From assembly GCF_002379585.1 (NCBI RefSeq), contig NZ_DFUE01000009.1:1-41345 (forward strand): a stretch of DNA of 41,345 nucleotides. The letters run 5' to 3'. Below are positions 17,828 through 25,119 of the stretch, one piece after another. Below the pieces are notes generated by a model. That model searched no databases and was not told the DNA's origin. It saw only the letters and a program-made list of their open reading frames with translations. The translations under genes were made by a program, and so were the position numbers. This DNA comes from Pseudomonas sp. UBA4194. GTDB taxonomy: Bacteria; Pseudomonadota; Gammaproteobacteria; Pseudomonadales; Pseudomonadaceae. Position 1 is the stretch's first letter. Every line of letters starts with the position of its first letter.

Positions 17828-20800
17828 TCAAGGATTCACCAGCCTCACACGCAGGTCATCAATACTGTAGTCGTTCCCACTGTTTGAAGGGTTTCTGTTC
17901 GCCAATTGAACCGTCATTTGTCGAGCCTCTGCGCGAAACGTTCCGCTTATAGGGGTCCACGTGTTCGGCTGGGTGATAGTAGCGGTCAATATCTCCCTCC
18001 CGGACGGTAAGACTTTCGCATAAATTTTTGAGGCATAGATTCCAAGGGTTAGATCCTTCATTCTGAACGAAAAAGTGTAATCGTGGCCCACGCGCAAATT
18101 ATTAAAGGTCTTGTACAACACCACGCCTGCTGAATTATTTGTGGCTGTGACATTGTACCAATATCGGTTTCCGTTACTTTCTTGCGGTATTCCCTGGTCA
18201 TGAGGATGCTGTGCGGCAGGGCCAAATATCCAACCATTGAAAGTCCCATCCTGGAAGTCCGTCAAGTCTTCTTCCAAGTAGTCCTCTCTTAGAAAAGTCC
18301 TATTCTGTGAAACGAGTCCGCTTCCGTATTTCGCTACTGCCGTTAGAGAATGTGAGCCGTAGTTTAGGCCGGAGACAACACCCTGCCAGTCACCATTCGC
18401 ATTGGTCAAAACTTCACCTTTATAGCCGCTGCCATTGTCATAAAGTTCCAGCTTCTGCCCTGCCGTTCTTATGGCTGTCCCTTTTACGGTAACGCTACTG
18501 TCAAGGGTGGATCCTCCCTCTGGAACGACACGGCGCGAATCCCTGATCTCGGAAATTACAGGCCTAGTATCTGCTACGCCCCTCACACTGAAGCTCCTTG
18601 CCTGCGAACTCTGGTTAGCGCCGTACATTCCTACGGCCTCAATCACATGGTCGCCATCTGTCAATGCGCTGACCACATAGCTCCACGTGCCATTGCTAGC
18701 GACCCGGGCTGTACCTAAGCCACGATAGTTGTCGTATATCTCCACCATCTCACTGGCCTTGGCGATACCGATCACCGTCACCTGGGTGTCCGACGTTTGG
18801 CCCCCCTCGGGCACGCTGCCCCTGGAATCGCGCACGTCACTGATGACTGGGCGCTCACCAACCATCACGCCGAAAGTCCTCGGCGTCGACTCTTTTTCAC
18901 TGCCGTACACCGCCTTGGCCGTGATCGAATGAATCCCGCCTGTCAATGCGCTCACCACACGGCTCCACGTGCCATCGCTGCCGACTTGGGCCGTACCTTG
19001 GTCAAAGCCGTTGTCGAATAACCGCACTGTGGAGTTGGCCTGGGCCGTCCCGTTCACCGTCACCTGAGTGTCCGACGTTTCGCCCCCCTCGGGCACGCTG
19101 CCTTTGGAATCGCGCACGTCACTGATTGTTGGGCGAGCATCGGCCCCCCTAAGGAAAGTCCACGGCGTCGACACCAATTGATTCCCATACAGCGCCTTGG
19201 CCGTGATCGAATGATTCCGGCCCGTCCCTGCCAATGCGCTCACCACATGGGTCCACGTGCCATCGCTAGCGACCTGGGCCGTACCTTTTGACACGGATCC
19301 GTTGTCGAATAGCTGCACCTGTTGATTAGCGGCGGCCGTACCCTTCACCGTCACCTGGTTGTCCGATGTTTCGCCACCCTCAGGGACGATTCCTTCGGAG
19401 TCGCGCACTTCACTGATGGCTGGGCGCACGTCAGCCGTAACGTTGAAAGCCCTCGGCGTCGACACCAGTTGACTCCCATACAGCGCCTTGGCCGTGATCG
19501 AATGGTTCGACACTGTCAATGCGCTTACCACATGGCTCCACGTGCCATCGCTAGCGACCTGTGCCGTACCTTTGACAGACCCGTTATCGAGTATCTGCAC
19601 CTGTTGGCTGGCCGCTGCCGTGCCTTTCACCGTCACTTGGGTAAACACAGTGCTGCCACCCTCAGGCACAACGCCATTAGAGTCGCGCACTTCACTAATT
19701 GCCGGCCGGGTATCCGCCGCCGATTTGACGGTATAGGTATTGACCGGAAATTCAGTCGTCTGGCCATCCGTTCCAAAAGCCACTTTCAATTTCAATGTCA
19801 GTGGCGACCCATCTTTCAATTCTCGCAGCCGAGCCAGTGCAATCGTTTTTTGTATGCCTGCCACGCCTCCGACGGCCTCATTGCTCCCCAGATCAAGGGT
19901 CGTTGTTCCGCCTGCCGTCAGCGTTCCCGTGGCCTCCAACCAGAAATGCTGAGCAGCATGGATCAGTGGCCAGGCCGCCACTTTGACTTCCGCATCGGCT
20001 GTCAGCGCACTCACGTCCAGCGTGCCTGGATTTCCCTCCGTGGCTTTCGTTATTTTTGCCGCCGGCAACACCCCCGCCGGAAACGGCGACACCACCAAAT
20101 CCAGCACTGCCGACGCAGGTCCTGGCAGGTTGTTTCTCAGCACTGCATAGGAAACTTGTACGGTTTTGCCTACCGAGGCGGCCAGCACCGTGACAGGAAT
20201 GGCAGCCTGCGCCTCGCCGTCGACGGTGACGCGTATCCAGCTGATAGCCAGATCCTGTCCCCCGGGTAAGCGCCAAAAAGGGGCTACAACGTCGTTGATC
20301 TTCAGCCGCGCATCACGCAACACGAAGTTGGCCGAGTTGGCACCGGGCGACCCTGGTCTCACCGGAATCCACGGGTTCACCGGGCCGCCACTGGCATCGT
20401 GCACCTCGGGCGCCGGCCATGGTTGGCTGCTGGCATTGCTGACGTTCACCAGCACGGTTTGCGAGGACGCCCGTTCACCTGTGTCCTTCACCAGGTCGTA
20501 CCAGACCTGCACCGCCTTATCCAGGTTGGGGTCCACAAACTGCGCCTTATCCACCCAGAACCGCCGTTCACCTGTTGTCGTAACGGGCAACTCCAGCGGC
20601 GGTGTGATACTTGCCCCGGTCCCGAGCCAGTGCAGCACGGCTTTACCCGGTACGTATTGGGTAGAAAGCACTTTTACGATGACGTTGATGCCGCCGGTGG
20701 TCAGGCTGTCTGGGTCCAGCACATCGCCTGCTGCCAACTCGGGGTCGAACTCTGGCGGTGGCAGGGCAGCACTGCTGCCGACGACATTCAGCGACAGGTG

Positions 20801-22252
20801 CGGTGCAGGCAGCACCGCGCCGTCGGCCAGGGTGAGGGTGTAGTAGAGGTCCAGGGTGCTGCCGATCAGCTTGGTGGCTTTTTCCTTGGGCACTCGAAAG
20901 CTGACCGGGCCACCGGCGCTGGCGCTGTCGATGCTACGGCTGTCGGTGTGATAGACGGTGCCGTCCACGCCAACACCGGTCCATGTCAGTGTCACGGTAG
21001 TGCCGGGTGCCAGCAGCACATTGGCTGGCACGACGACTTCAATGGTTGCTTCACTGATATTTTCCGGATTGAGCGCACCGCCGCTGGCTCTGGGCACTTG
21101 CGGCGCTTTGAGCTCGTTGCGCGTGCCGATCACGCCGAAGGTGGCGCCGGCGGAAAGCTTCGTGGCTCCTCCGCCGGCGGGGGCTACGGCGTAATACACA
21201 TAAGCTTGGCTGTCGATCAGCACCTGGGCGATGTCCACAGGGATCTGGAAGACCAGGTAGCGATCTGTGCCGATCTGTAGGGGGCCTACAGTGAAATCCT
21301 GGAAGTCTCCGGCAACGGGGCGTCCGGTCCAGTGCAGGGTGACGTTGTCGGCTTGGCCGATTTCAGCATGACGGTTGACGTGCACTTCCACCAGGCCATC
21401 GGTGATCTGATCGATGTGCAGGTCGCCGCTGGCTGTGCCTTCAACGGTCGGCTCCGGCAGGCTACCGGCTGCGTACACCGTGGTCAGCACGCTGGGGCTG
21501 TAGCGCGAATAGTTTTGCACGCGGTCGCGAATGCTGTAGCGCACCACCAGGTCCATCCCCGGCCGGGCTACCAGGGTGGCATTGGGCACCACGATGCGCA
21601 CATCCCGATTCAGGTCGGCGGTGACCAGCGGGCCGTATTGAAACACTTCGCCCGCCCAGAACAGGCTGATCACGTCGCCTTCTTCCATGTTGGCGTACTG
21701 AAGCACCAACACTTCCAGGTCGCCGGCGCTGGCGGCGTTGGGGATAAGGGGCGGTATGTTGTGGGGCGGTTGCAGGTTCGGGTTGAGGCTAGGGTCGGCA
21801 GGGTCCGGCGGTTCGGGCGGATTACCGGGTACGGTGAGCTTGATGACCACATTGGTGGAATACGACACGCGCTCGTTACCGGCCAGGTCTTTGGTGTGGT
21901 AGTGCACCTGGGCGGAGGTGGCATCCAGAGGGATGTAGAAGCTGTCCACGGTCATGGGGAAAGAGACGGTCTCATCAACGATGATGCCGTAGTCGATGTA
22001 CTCGTTGTTCCAGTACAGCGTGACATTGTCGTCGGCGGCCATGCCGAGATACACCGGAATGCTCACTAGCACGCTGCCACGGTTGTAGTCGGTCTTGTTG
22101 ATGCCACCGTGGGCATCGGCGGCGGGCAGGGTGGGGGCGTAGGTGTTGGGATCAGGGCTTTGGCCGGGGTGGCGGGCATCGTGGGACGTGTGGGCCTGGC
22201 CGTAGAGCGCTTTGCGAATGGCGCGCGTGAGGGCAATGGGTGGGTTTTTCAC
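17828..22252 (-). CDS. Large multi-domain Ig-like repeat protein without a signal peptide
   Basis: 1474-aa protein of unknown function. It starts at GTG 22252, preceded by GAGGTGATC, a 9-nt match to the 16S 3' end. The N-terminus (MKNPPIALTRAIRKALYGQ) is basic and not a Sec signal. About residues 45-840 hold roughly seven divergent beta-sandwich modules around a D-x-V-T-L-x-W-x-G core (DNVTLYWNN, GDVISLFWAG, DNVTLHWTG, TTVTLTWTG). Residues 849 to about 1318 hold five tandem Ig-like repeats of about 95 aa (RPxISEVRDS...VPEGG...QVTVKGTA...DNG...GTW...HSITAKALYG). The last 155 residues look like a jelly-roll carbohydrate-binding-type domain and are visibly richer in AT. The N-terminal modules match those of the 695-aa protein at 28055. 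It lies downstream of two autotransporter genes. It may be a cell-surface adhesin exported by an unidentified route, or a cytoplasmic or phage-like structural protein; undecided. Confidence 0.8.
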   Translation of the reverse strand: MKNPPIALTRAIRKALYGQAHTSHDARHPGQSPDPNTYAPTLPAADAHGGINKTDYNRGSVLVSIPVYLGMAADDNVTLYWNNEYIDYGIIVDETVSFPMTVDSFYIPLDATSAQVHYHTKDLAGNERVSYSTNVVIKLTVPGNPPEPPDPADPSLNPNLQPPHNIPPLIPNAASAGDLEVLVLQYANMEEGDVISLFWAGEVFQYGPLVTADLNRDVRIVVPNATLVARPGMDLVVRYSIRDRVQNYSRYSPSVLTTVYAAGSLPEPTVEGTASGDLHIDQITDGLVEVHVNRHAEIGQADNVTLHWTGRPVAGDFQDFTVGPLQIGTDRYLVFQIPVDIAQVLIDSQAYVYYAVAPAGGGATKLSAGATFGVIGTRNELKAPQVPRASGGALNPENISEATIEVVVPANVLLAPGTTVTLTWTGVGVDGTVYHTDSRSIDSASAGGPVSFRVPKEKATKLIGSTLDLYYTLTLADGAVLPAPHLSLNVVGSSAALPPPEFDPELAAGDVLDPDSLTTGGINVIVKVLSTQYVPGKAVLHWLGTGASITPPLELPVTTTGERRFWVDKAQFVDPNLDKAVQVWYDLVKDTGERASSQTVLVNVSNASSQPWPAPEVHDASGGPVNPWIPVRPGSPGANSANFVLRDARLKINDVVAPFWRLPGGQDLAISWIRVTVDGEAQAAIPVTVLAASVGKTVQVSYAVLRNNLPGPASAVLDLVVSPFPAGVLPAAKITKATEGNPGTLDVSALTADAEVKVAAWPLIHAAQHFWLEATGTLTAGGTTTLDLGSNEAVGGVAGIQKTIALARLRELKDGSPLTLKLKVAFGTDGQTTEFPVNTYTVKSAADTRPAISEVRDSNGVVPEGGSTVFTQVTVKGTAAASQQVQILDNGSVKGTAQVASDGTWSHVVSALTVSNHSITAKALYGSQLVSTPRAFNVTADVRPAISEVRDSEGIVPEGGETSDNQVTVKGTAAANQQVQLFDNGSVSKGTAQVASDGTWTHVVSALAGTGRNHSITAKALYGNQLVSTPWTFLRGADARPTISDVRDSKGSVPEGGETSDTQVTVNGTAQANSTVRLFDNGFDQGTAQVGSDGTWSRVVSALTGGIHSITAKAVYGSEKESTPRTFGVMVGERPVISDVRDSRGSVPEGGQTSDTQVTVIGIAKASEMVEIYDNYRGLGTARVASNGTWSYVVSALTDGDHVIEAVGMYGANQSSQARSFSVRGVADTRPVISEIRDSRRVVPEGGSTLDSSVTVKGTAIRTAGQKLELYDNGSGYKGEVLTNANGDWQGVVSGLNYGSHSLTAVAKYGSGLVSQNRTFLREDYLEEDLTDFQDGTFNGWIFGPAAQHPHDQGIPQESNGNRYWYNVTATNNSAGVVLYKTFNNLRVGHDYTFSFRMKDLTLGIYASKIYAKVLPSGREILTATITQPNTWTPISGTFRAEARQMTVQLANRNPSNSGNDYSIDDLRVRLVNP
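18295..19708 (-). repeat. Five tandem ~285-bp units encoding Ig-like repeats
   Basis: DNA units start near 19708, 19425, 19130, 18850 and 18555 on the minus strand. Stretches such as the one encoding ISDVRDS...GSVPEGG are nearly identical between neighbouring units, suggesting recent duplication. The first and last units are more diverged. Confidence 0.85.
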
Positions 22253-22610
22253 GGTGGATCACCTCGTGGGTTGAAGGCGTCGCGGTGAGGGGGTAGTGTG
22301 AACTTTTATTGCAGGTGTTGAGAGGATTAAGTTAGTGGAGGTGACAGGAAGTTGCAAATGAATGCGGAGGTGAGTTGTTGGTTTTAATTAAGAGTGTAGG
22401 AGGTTGATTTATAGGGGAATTTTGGGAATATCGATGTAATAGAATTACAGTTGTCTAGTTAGTATATTTTTGTTCATTAGTTGGGGTGGTGAATATTAAT
22501 TATCACAGGGGTGGGATGAAAATATATGTTCATACTTGGTAAGTCGGGAATGATGAACATATACGGGCTGAACGGCGATGCATGGTTTGGAGTGTGTGGG
22601 GGATGTGAGG
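22253..22610. promoter_or_regulatory. AT-rich leader of the Ig-like giant gene
   Basis: About 350 bp without a gene, distinctly richer in AT than the rest of the window. It must contain the promoter for the minus-strand gene at 22252. It includes a perfect 11-bp inverted repeat, TATATGTTCAT (22523-22533) and ATGAACATATA (22553-22563), with a 19-bp spacer. No clear promoter hexamers are assigned. Confidence 0.5.
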
Positions 22611-22730
22611 GCCTCTTCGCGGGCAGAGCCCGCTCCCACAGAGTTCGCTCTCACAGAGTCCACTGCCACAGAGTCCACTGCCACAGAGTTCGCTCTCACA
22701 GAGTCGACTGCCACAGAGCCCGCCCCTGAG
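22611..22730. repeat. REP palindrome with seven 15-bp tandem units
   Basis: A REP core (22611-22640) is followed by exact 15-bp periodic units at 22626, 22641, 22656, 22671, 22686, 22701 and 22716. All but the last contain CACA at the end followed by GAG (GAGTTCGCTCTCACA, GAGTCCACTGCCACA and variants). The first unit, GAGCCCGCTCCCACA, is the REP's own 3' half, so the array appears to have grown from it. Confidence 0.88.
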
Positions 22731-22740
22731 GGGGCGAGCT
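22717..22740 (-). terminator. Hairpin just downstream of autotransporter 1
   Basis: AGCCCGCCCC-TGAG-GGGGCGAGCT pairs over 10 bp with one mismatch. It lies 17 bp past the TAA stop (22757-22759) of the minus-strand autotransporter gene. No T-tract follows, so it is only a candidate terminator. Confidence 0.45.
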
Positions 22741-22756
22741 GGGCGGTCAGGGTGGG

Positions 22757-24982
22757 TTAGAAGCTGTAGCGCAGGCCGGCGTTGATGCCCCAGGGTTGTT
22801 CCATGTTGCGGCCCTTGGCGTAGTCGAACTCGGTGTGCAGTTGCAGGCGATCGGTGACTTGGGCCGCCAGGCCGATGCCGAATTCGCCGCGGGTGCCGGA
22901 GAGGTCGTTGGTGAAGCGGTTACCGTTGACCTTGACGTTGTTGCTGTTGGCGAACTCATGGGCCAGGGCAGCCTTGGCGTAGTAGTCCAGGGTGCCGCCA
23001 CTGTCCAGTTTCACGGTGTGGCTGACCTTGGCCCCGGCCTTGGCCAGCAGGGAATCGGCGTGGTTGCTGCTGGCTTTCATGCCGTTGTCCAGGCTGTAGC
23101 CTTCACCTTGAACCTTCAGGACCGACAGTTGGGTGAAAGGGGTGACGGCCACAGTCTTGCTCACTGCAATGCGCTTGCCGGCCTCGACCGAAGCGCCGAT
23201 GCCGTGGTTGGCGTAGTCTCCGGTGCTTTTGGTGCCGTCGCTCATGCGCACGTCGGAGCTGTTCTGGAAGCGGTTGAGCTTGGCCAGGGCGTCCACGTAG
23301 TAGCCGCTGTCACTCAGCCAGGTGCCGTACAGGCCCAGGTAGTAGCTGTCCACCTCACCCGAGGTGCCGGCTTGCAGGTCCAGGTTGGAGCGGCTGTAAC
23401 CCACCATGGCACCTACCAGGGCGGTGCCATCGGCGACCGCTACCGGCAGGTCGGCGCCCAGACTGAAGCCGCTTTGCTGCTGCTGGTAAGCCACGCCGGC
23501 GCCAGCCGAGAGGTTGAGCTTGTTACCATAGGCGCGGGTCCACAGGCCGCCTTGGGTCTTGCCCATGCGCAATTCACCCATGCGGCTACGCAGGGAAGTG
23601 AGTTCGCCATACCACACGCTGGGAGCGGCACTGAACAGGCCCAGTACCGAACGGGTACCTGGAGTTACCACCTCGCCGGGGCGCTGCACCAGTTGCCAGT
23701 CGTTGCCTACCTGCTTGAGGTCGTAGACGAAGGTGCCCAGGTCGACTTGGCCGCCCAGTACGCCGAATTTCCCGGTGCCGCCGCCGGTTTGCACCACGGT
23801 GAGGGGGTCCTGACCTTCGGCGACATCGGTGCCGGTGTTCTGCAAGGCCAGCAGGTGGTCGCCGCTGACGTCACCCTTCACCACAAGCAGGTCACCCTGG
23901 CCTGCGGCCAGGTCGGTGCCCAGGCCAAAGGTGCCGCTGCCGGCCAGGCTGTCCAGGGTCAACTCACGGAAGGCGCCGGAGGTGCCGCCCAGATCGATGC
24001 GACCGCCGTTCATGCTCACGGCGCCGACGCTGGCGTTCTGGGTCATGCGCCACAGTGCGCTGCTGTCCACGGCCAGGGTGGAGACGCCGGTCATGTTGCC
24101 CGTCAACGTGGCATTGTCTTGCAGGGTGATGGCCGTCGCCGAACCTGCGTCGATCTGGATATCGCCGCTCAGATCGGTATTGGCAGCAGTGAAGTCCACC
24201 GTGGTATTGGCACCGGCCTGGAGAATGACGCCGTCGCCGCCCACCAGCGTCGCGCCATTGCGCACGATGATCGAGGCGTCGACGGGCGACGTATTGCGGG
24301 TCTGCACCGCGATTGCCGCGCCGGTCTGGCCCTCGACGCGGGAGTTGTCCACGATCAGGTTGTTGGCCCGTGGTACGGGAACGAACGTGTCCATGCTCAG
24401 CAGGGCGCCATGCTTTTCACCGACCACGTTACTGCCTTGGGTGACATTGATGTCGCCACTGAGCAGCCGAATCCCATTACCGCCGTTCAGCGCGTTGCTG
24501 CTGGCCGCGCTGCCCAGCACCTGGGTGTTGATCAACGTAATGGCATTGTTGTAGTTGGCGCCAGCACCGGTACCACTGCCTATGAGCACGCTGTCGGTGA
24601 CGGTGATCCGGGCGCCTGTGGTTTCACTGCCGTTGCTGCCGAGCAATGCGGTGCTGCCGGTGCTGACTACCATGCTGCCGGTGATGTTGGCAGTGCTTTC
24701 ACTTACCCTGATCCCCACACCCGATCCGCCATTGATCTGAGCGTTCTCCGCGGTTAGAGAAGAACCTCCGTCCACCTGGATGCCCAGGGTGTCAGCCCCG
24801 TTGACGTAGAGCGAGGCGCCTTCGCGCAGGCGCCAATCGGTGACCGCGGCACCGGCGTGGATTACCAGGTCATTTCCTGGCCCGACCAGATCGCGCGCCG
24901 CAGCCACCTGGTTGCCGTCCAATATGAAAAGCCCTGCAGCCAAGCTACCGGGCACGATGAAGCGTGAAACGAACCTGCTCAT
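22757..24982 (-). CDS. Autotransporter with pertactin-like passenger and C-terminal beta-barrel (AT1)
   Basis: 741-aa type Va secretion protein. Signal peptide MSRFVSRFIVPGSLAAGLFILDGNQVAAA, cleavage near AAA-RD. Passenger about 30-460 has short repeated motifs (ITGS, LTGNM, TLTDS-like) typical of a right-handed beta-helix, ending in a pertactin-like junction (GTFVYDLKQVGNDWQLVQR). The barrel is about 480-741, with WYGELTSLRSRMGELR, GLWTRAYGN and the terminal RYSF whose final Phe suits BAM recognition. ATG 24982 is chosen: AAGG is nine bases upstream and the signal peptide follows directly; a TTG at 25027 would add 15 residues. It is a close paralogue of the next gene and follows it by 137 bp. 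The surface ligand is unknown. Confidence 0.9.
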   Translation of the reverse strand: MSRFVSRFIVPGSLAAGLFILDGNQVAAARDLVGPGNDLVIHAGAAVTDWRLREGASLYVNGADTLGIQVDGGSSLTAENAQINGGSGVGIRVSESTANITGSMVVSTGSTALLGSNGSETTGARITVTDSVLIGSGTGAGANYNNAITLINTQVLGSAASSNALNGGNGIRLLSGDINVTQGSNVVGEKHGALLSMDTFVPVPRANNLIVDNSRVEGQTGAAIAVQTRNTSPVDASIIVRNGATLVGGDGVILQAGANTTVDFTAANTDLSGDIQIDAGSATAITLQDNATLTGNMTGVSTLAVDSSALWRMTQNASVGAVSMNGGRIDLGGTSGAFRELTLDSLAGSGTFGLGTDLAAGQGDLLVVKGDVSGDHLLALQNTGTDVAEGQDPLTVVQTGGGTGKFGVLGGQVDLGTFVYDLKQVGNDWQLVQRPGEVVTPGTRSVLGLFSAAPSVWYGELTSLRSRMGELRMGKTQGGLWTRAYGNKLNLSAGAGVAYQQQQSGFSLGADLPVAVADGTALVGAMVGYSRSNLDLQAGTSGEVDSYYLGLYGTWLSDSGYYVDALAKLNRFQNSSDVRMSDGTKSTGDYANHGIGASVEAGKRIAVSKTVAVTPFTQLSVLKVQGEGYSLDNGMKASSNHADSLLAKAGAKVSHTVKLDSGGTLDYYAKAALAHEFANSNNVKVNGNRFTNDLSGTRGEFGIGLAAQVTDRLQLHTEFDYAKGRNMEQPWGINAGLRYSF

Positions 24983-25089
24983 GTATGAAAACCTTGCGAG
25001 ACGACCATGGAATTTGCCGAGGGGCAAAACTGGGTCGCAATCTTAGGTCCATGCACTCTTCTTATCTGTAGGACGCGTCTGAATCACAC

Positions 25090-25109
25090 GTAGGGCTCAT
25101 CTACCCTAC
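25090..25109. terminator. Short inverted repeat between the two autotransporter genes
   Basis: GTAGGG-8 nt-CCCTAC lies 11 bp beyond the stop of AT2. It may slow transcription, but the stem is short and no T-tract follows. Confidence 0.3.
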
Positions 25110-25119
25110 AATCACATCC

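Noticed and set aside
22496..22730. Possible CRISPR array or small repetitive gene (MAVDSVRANSVAVDSV)
   Set aside because: Units are 15 bp with no spacers and derive from a REP half; the ORF is only translation of this array.
24983..25027. Upstream TTG start for autotransporter 1
   Set aside because: The extra 15 residues would sit before the signal peptide without improving it, and ATG 24982 has an AAGG upstream.
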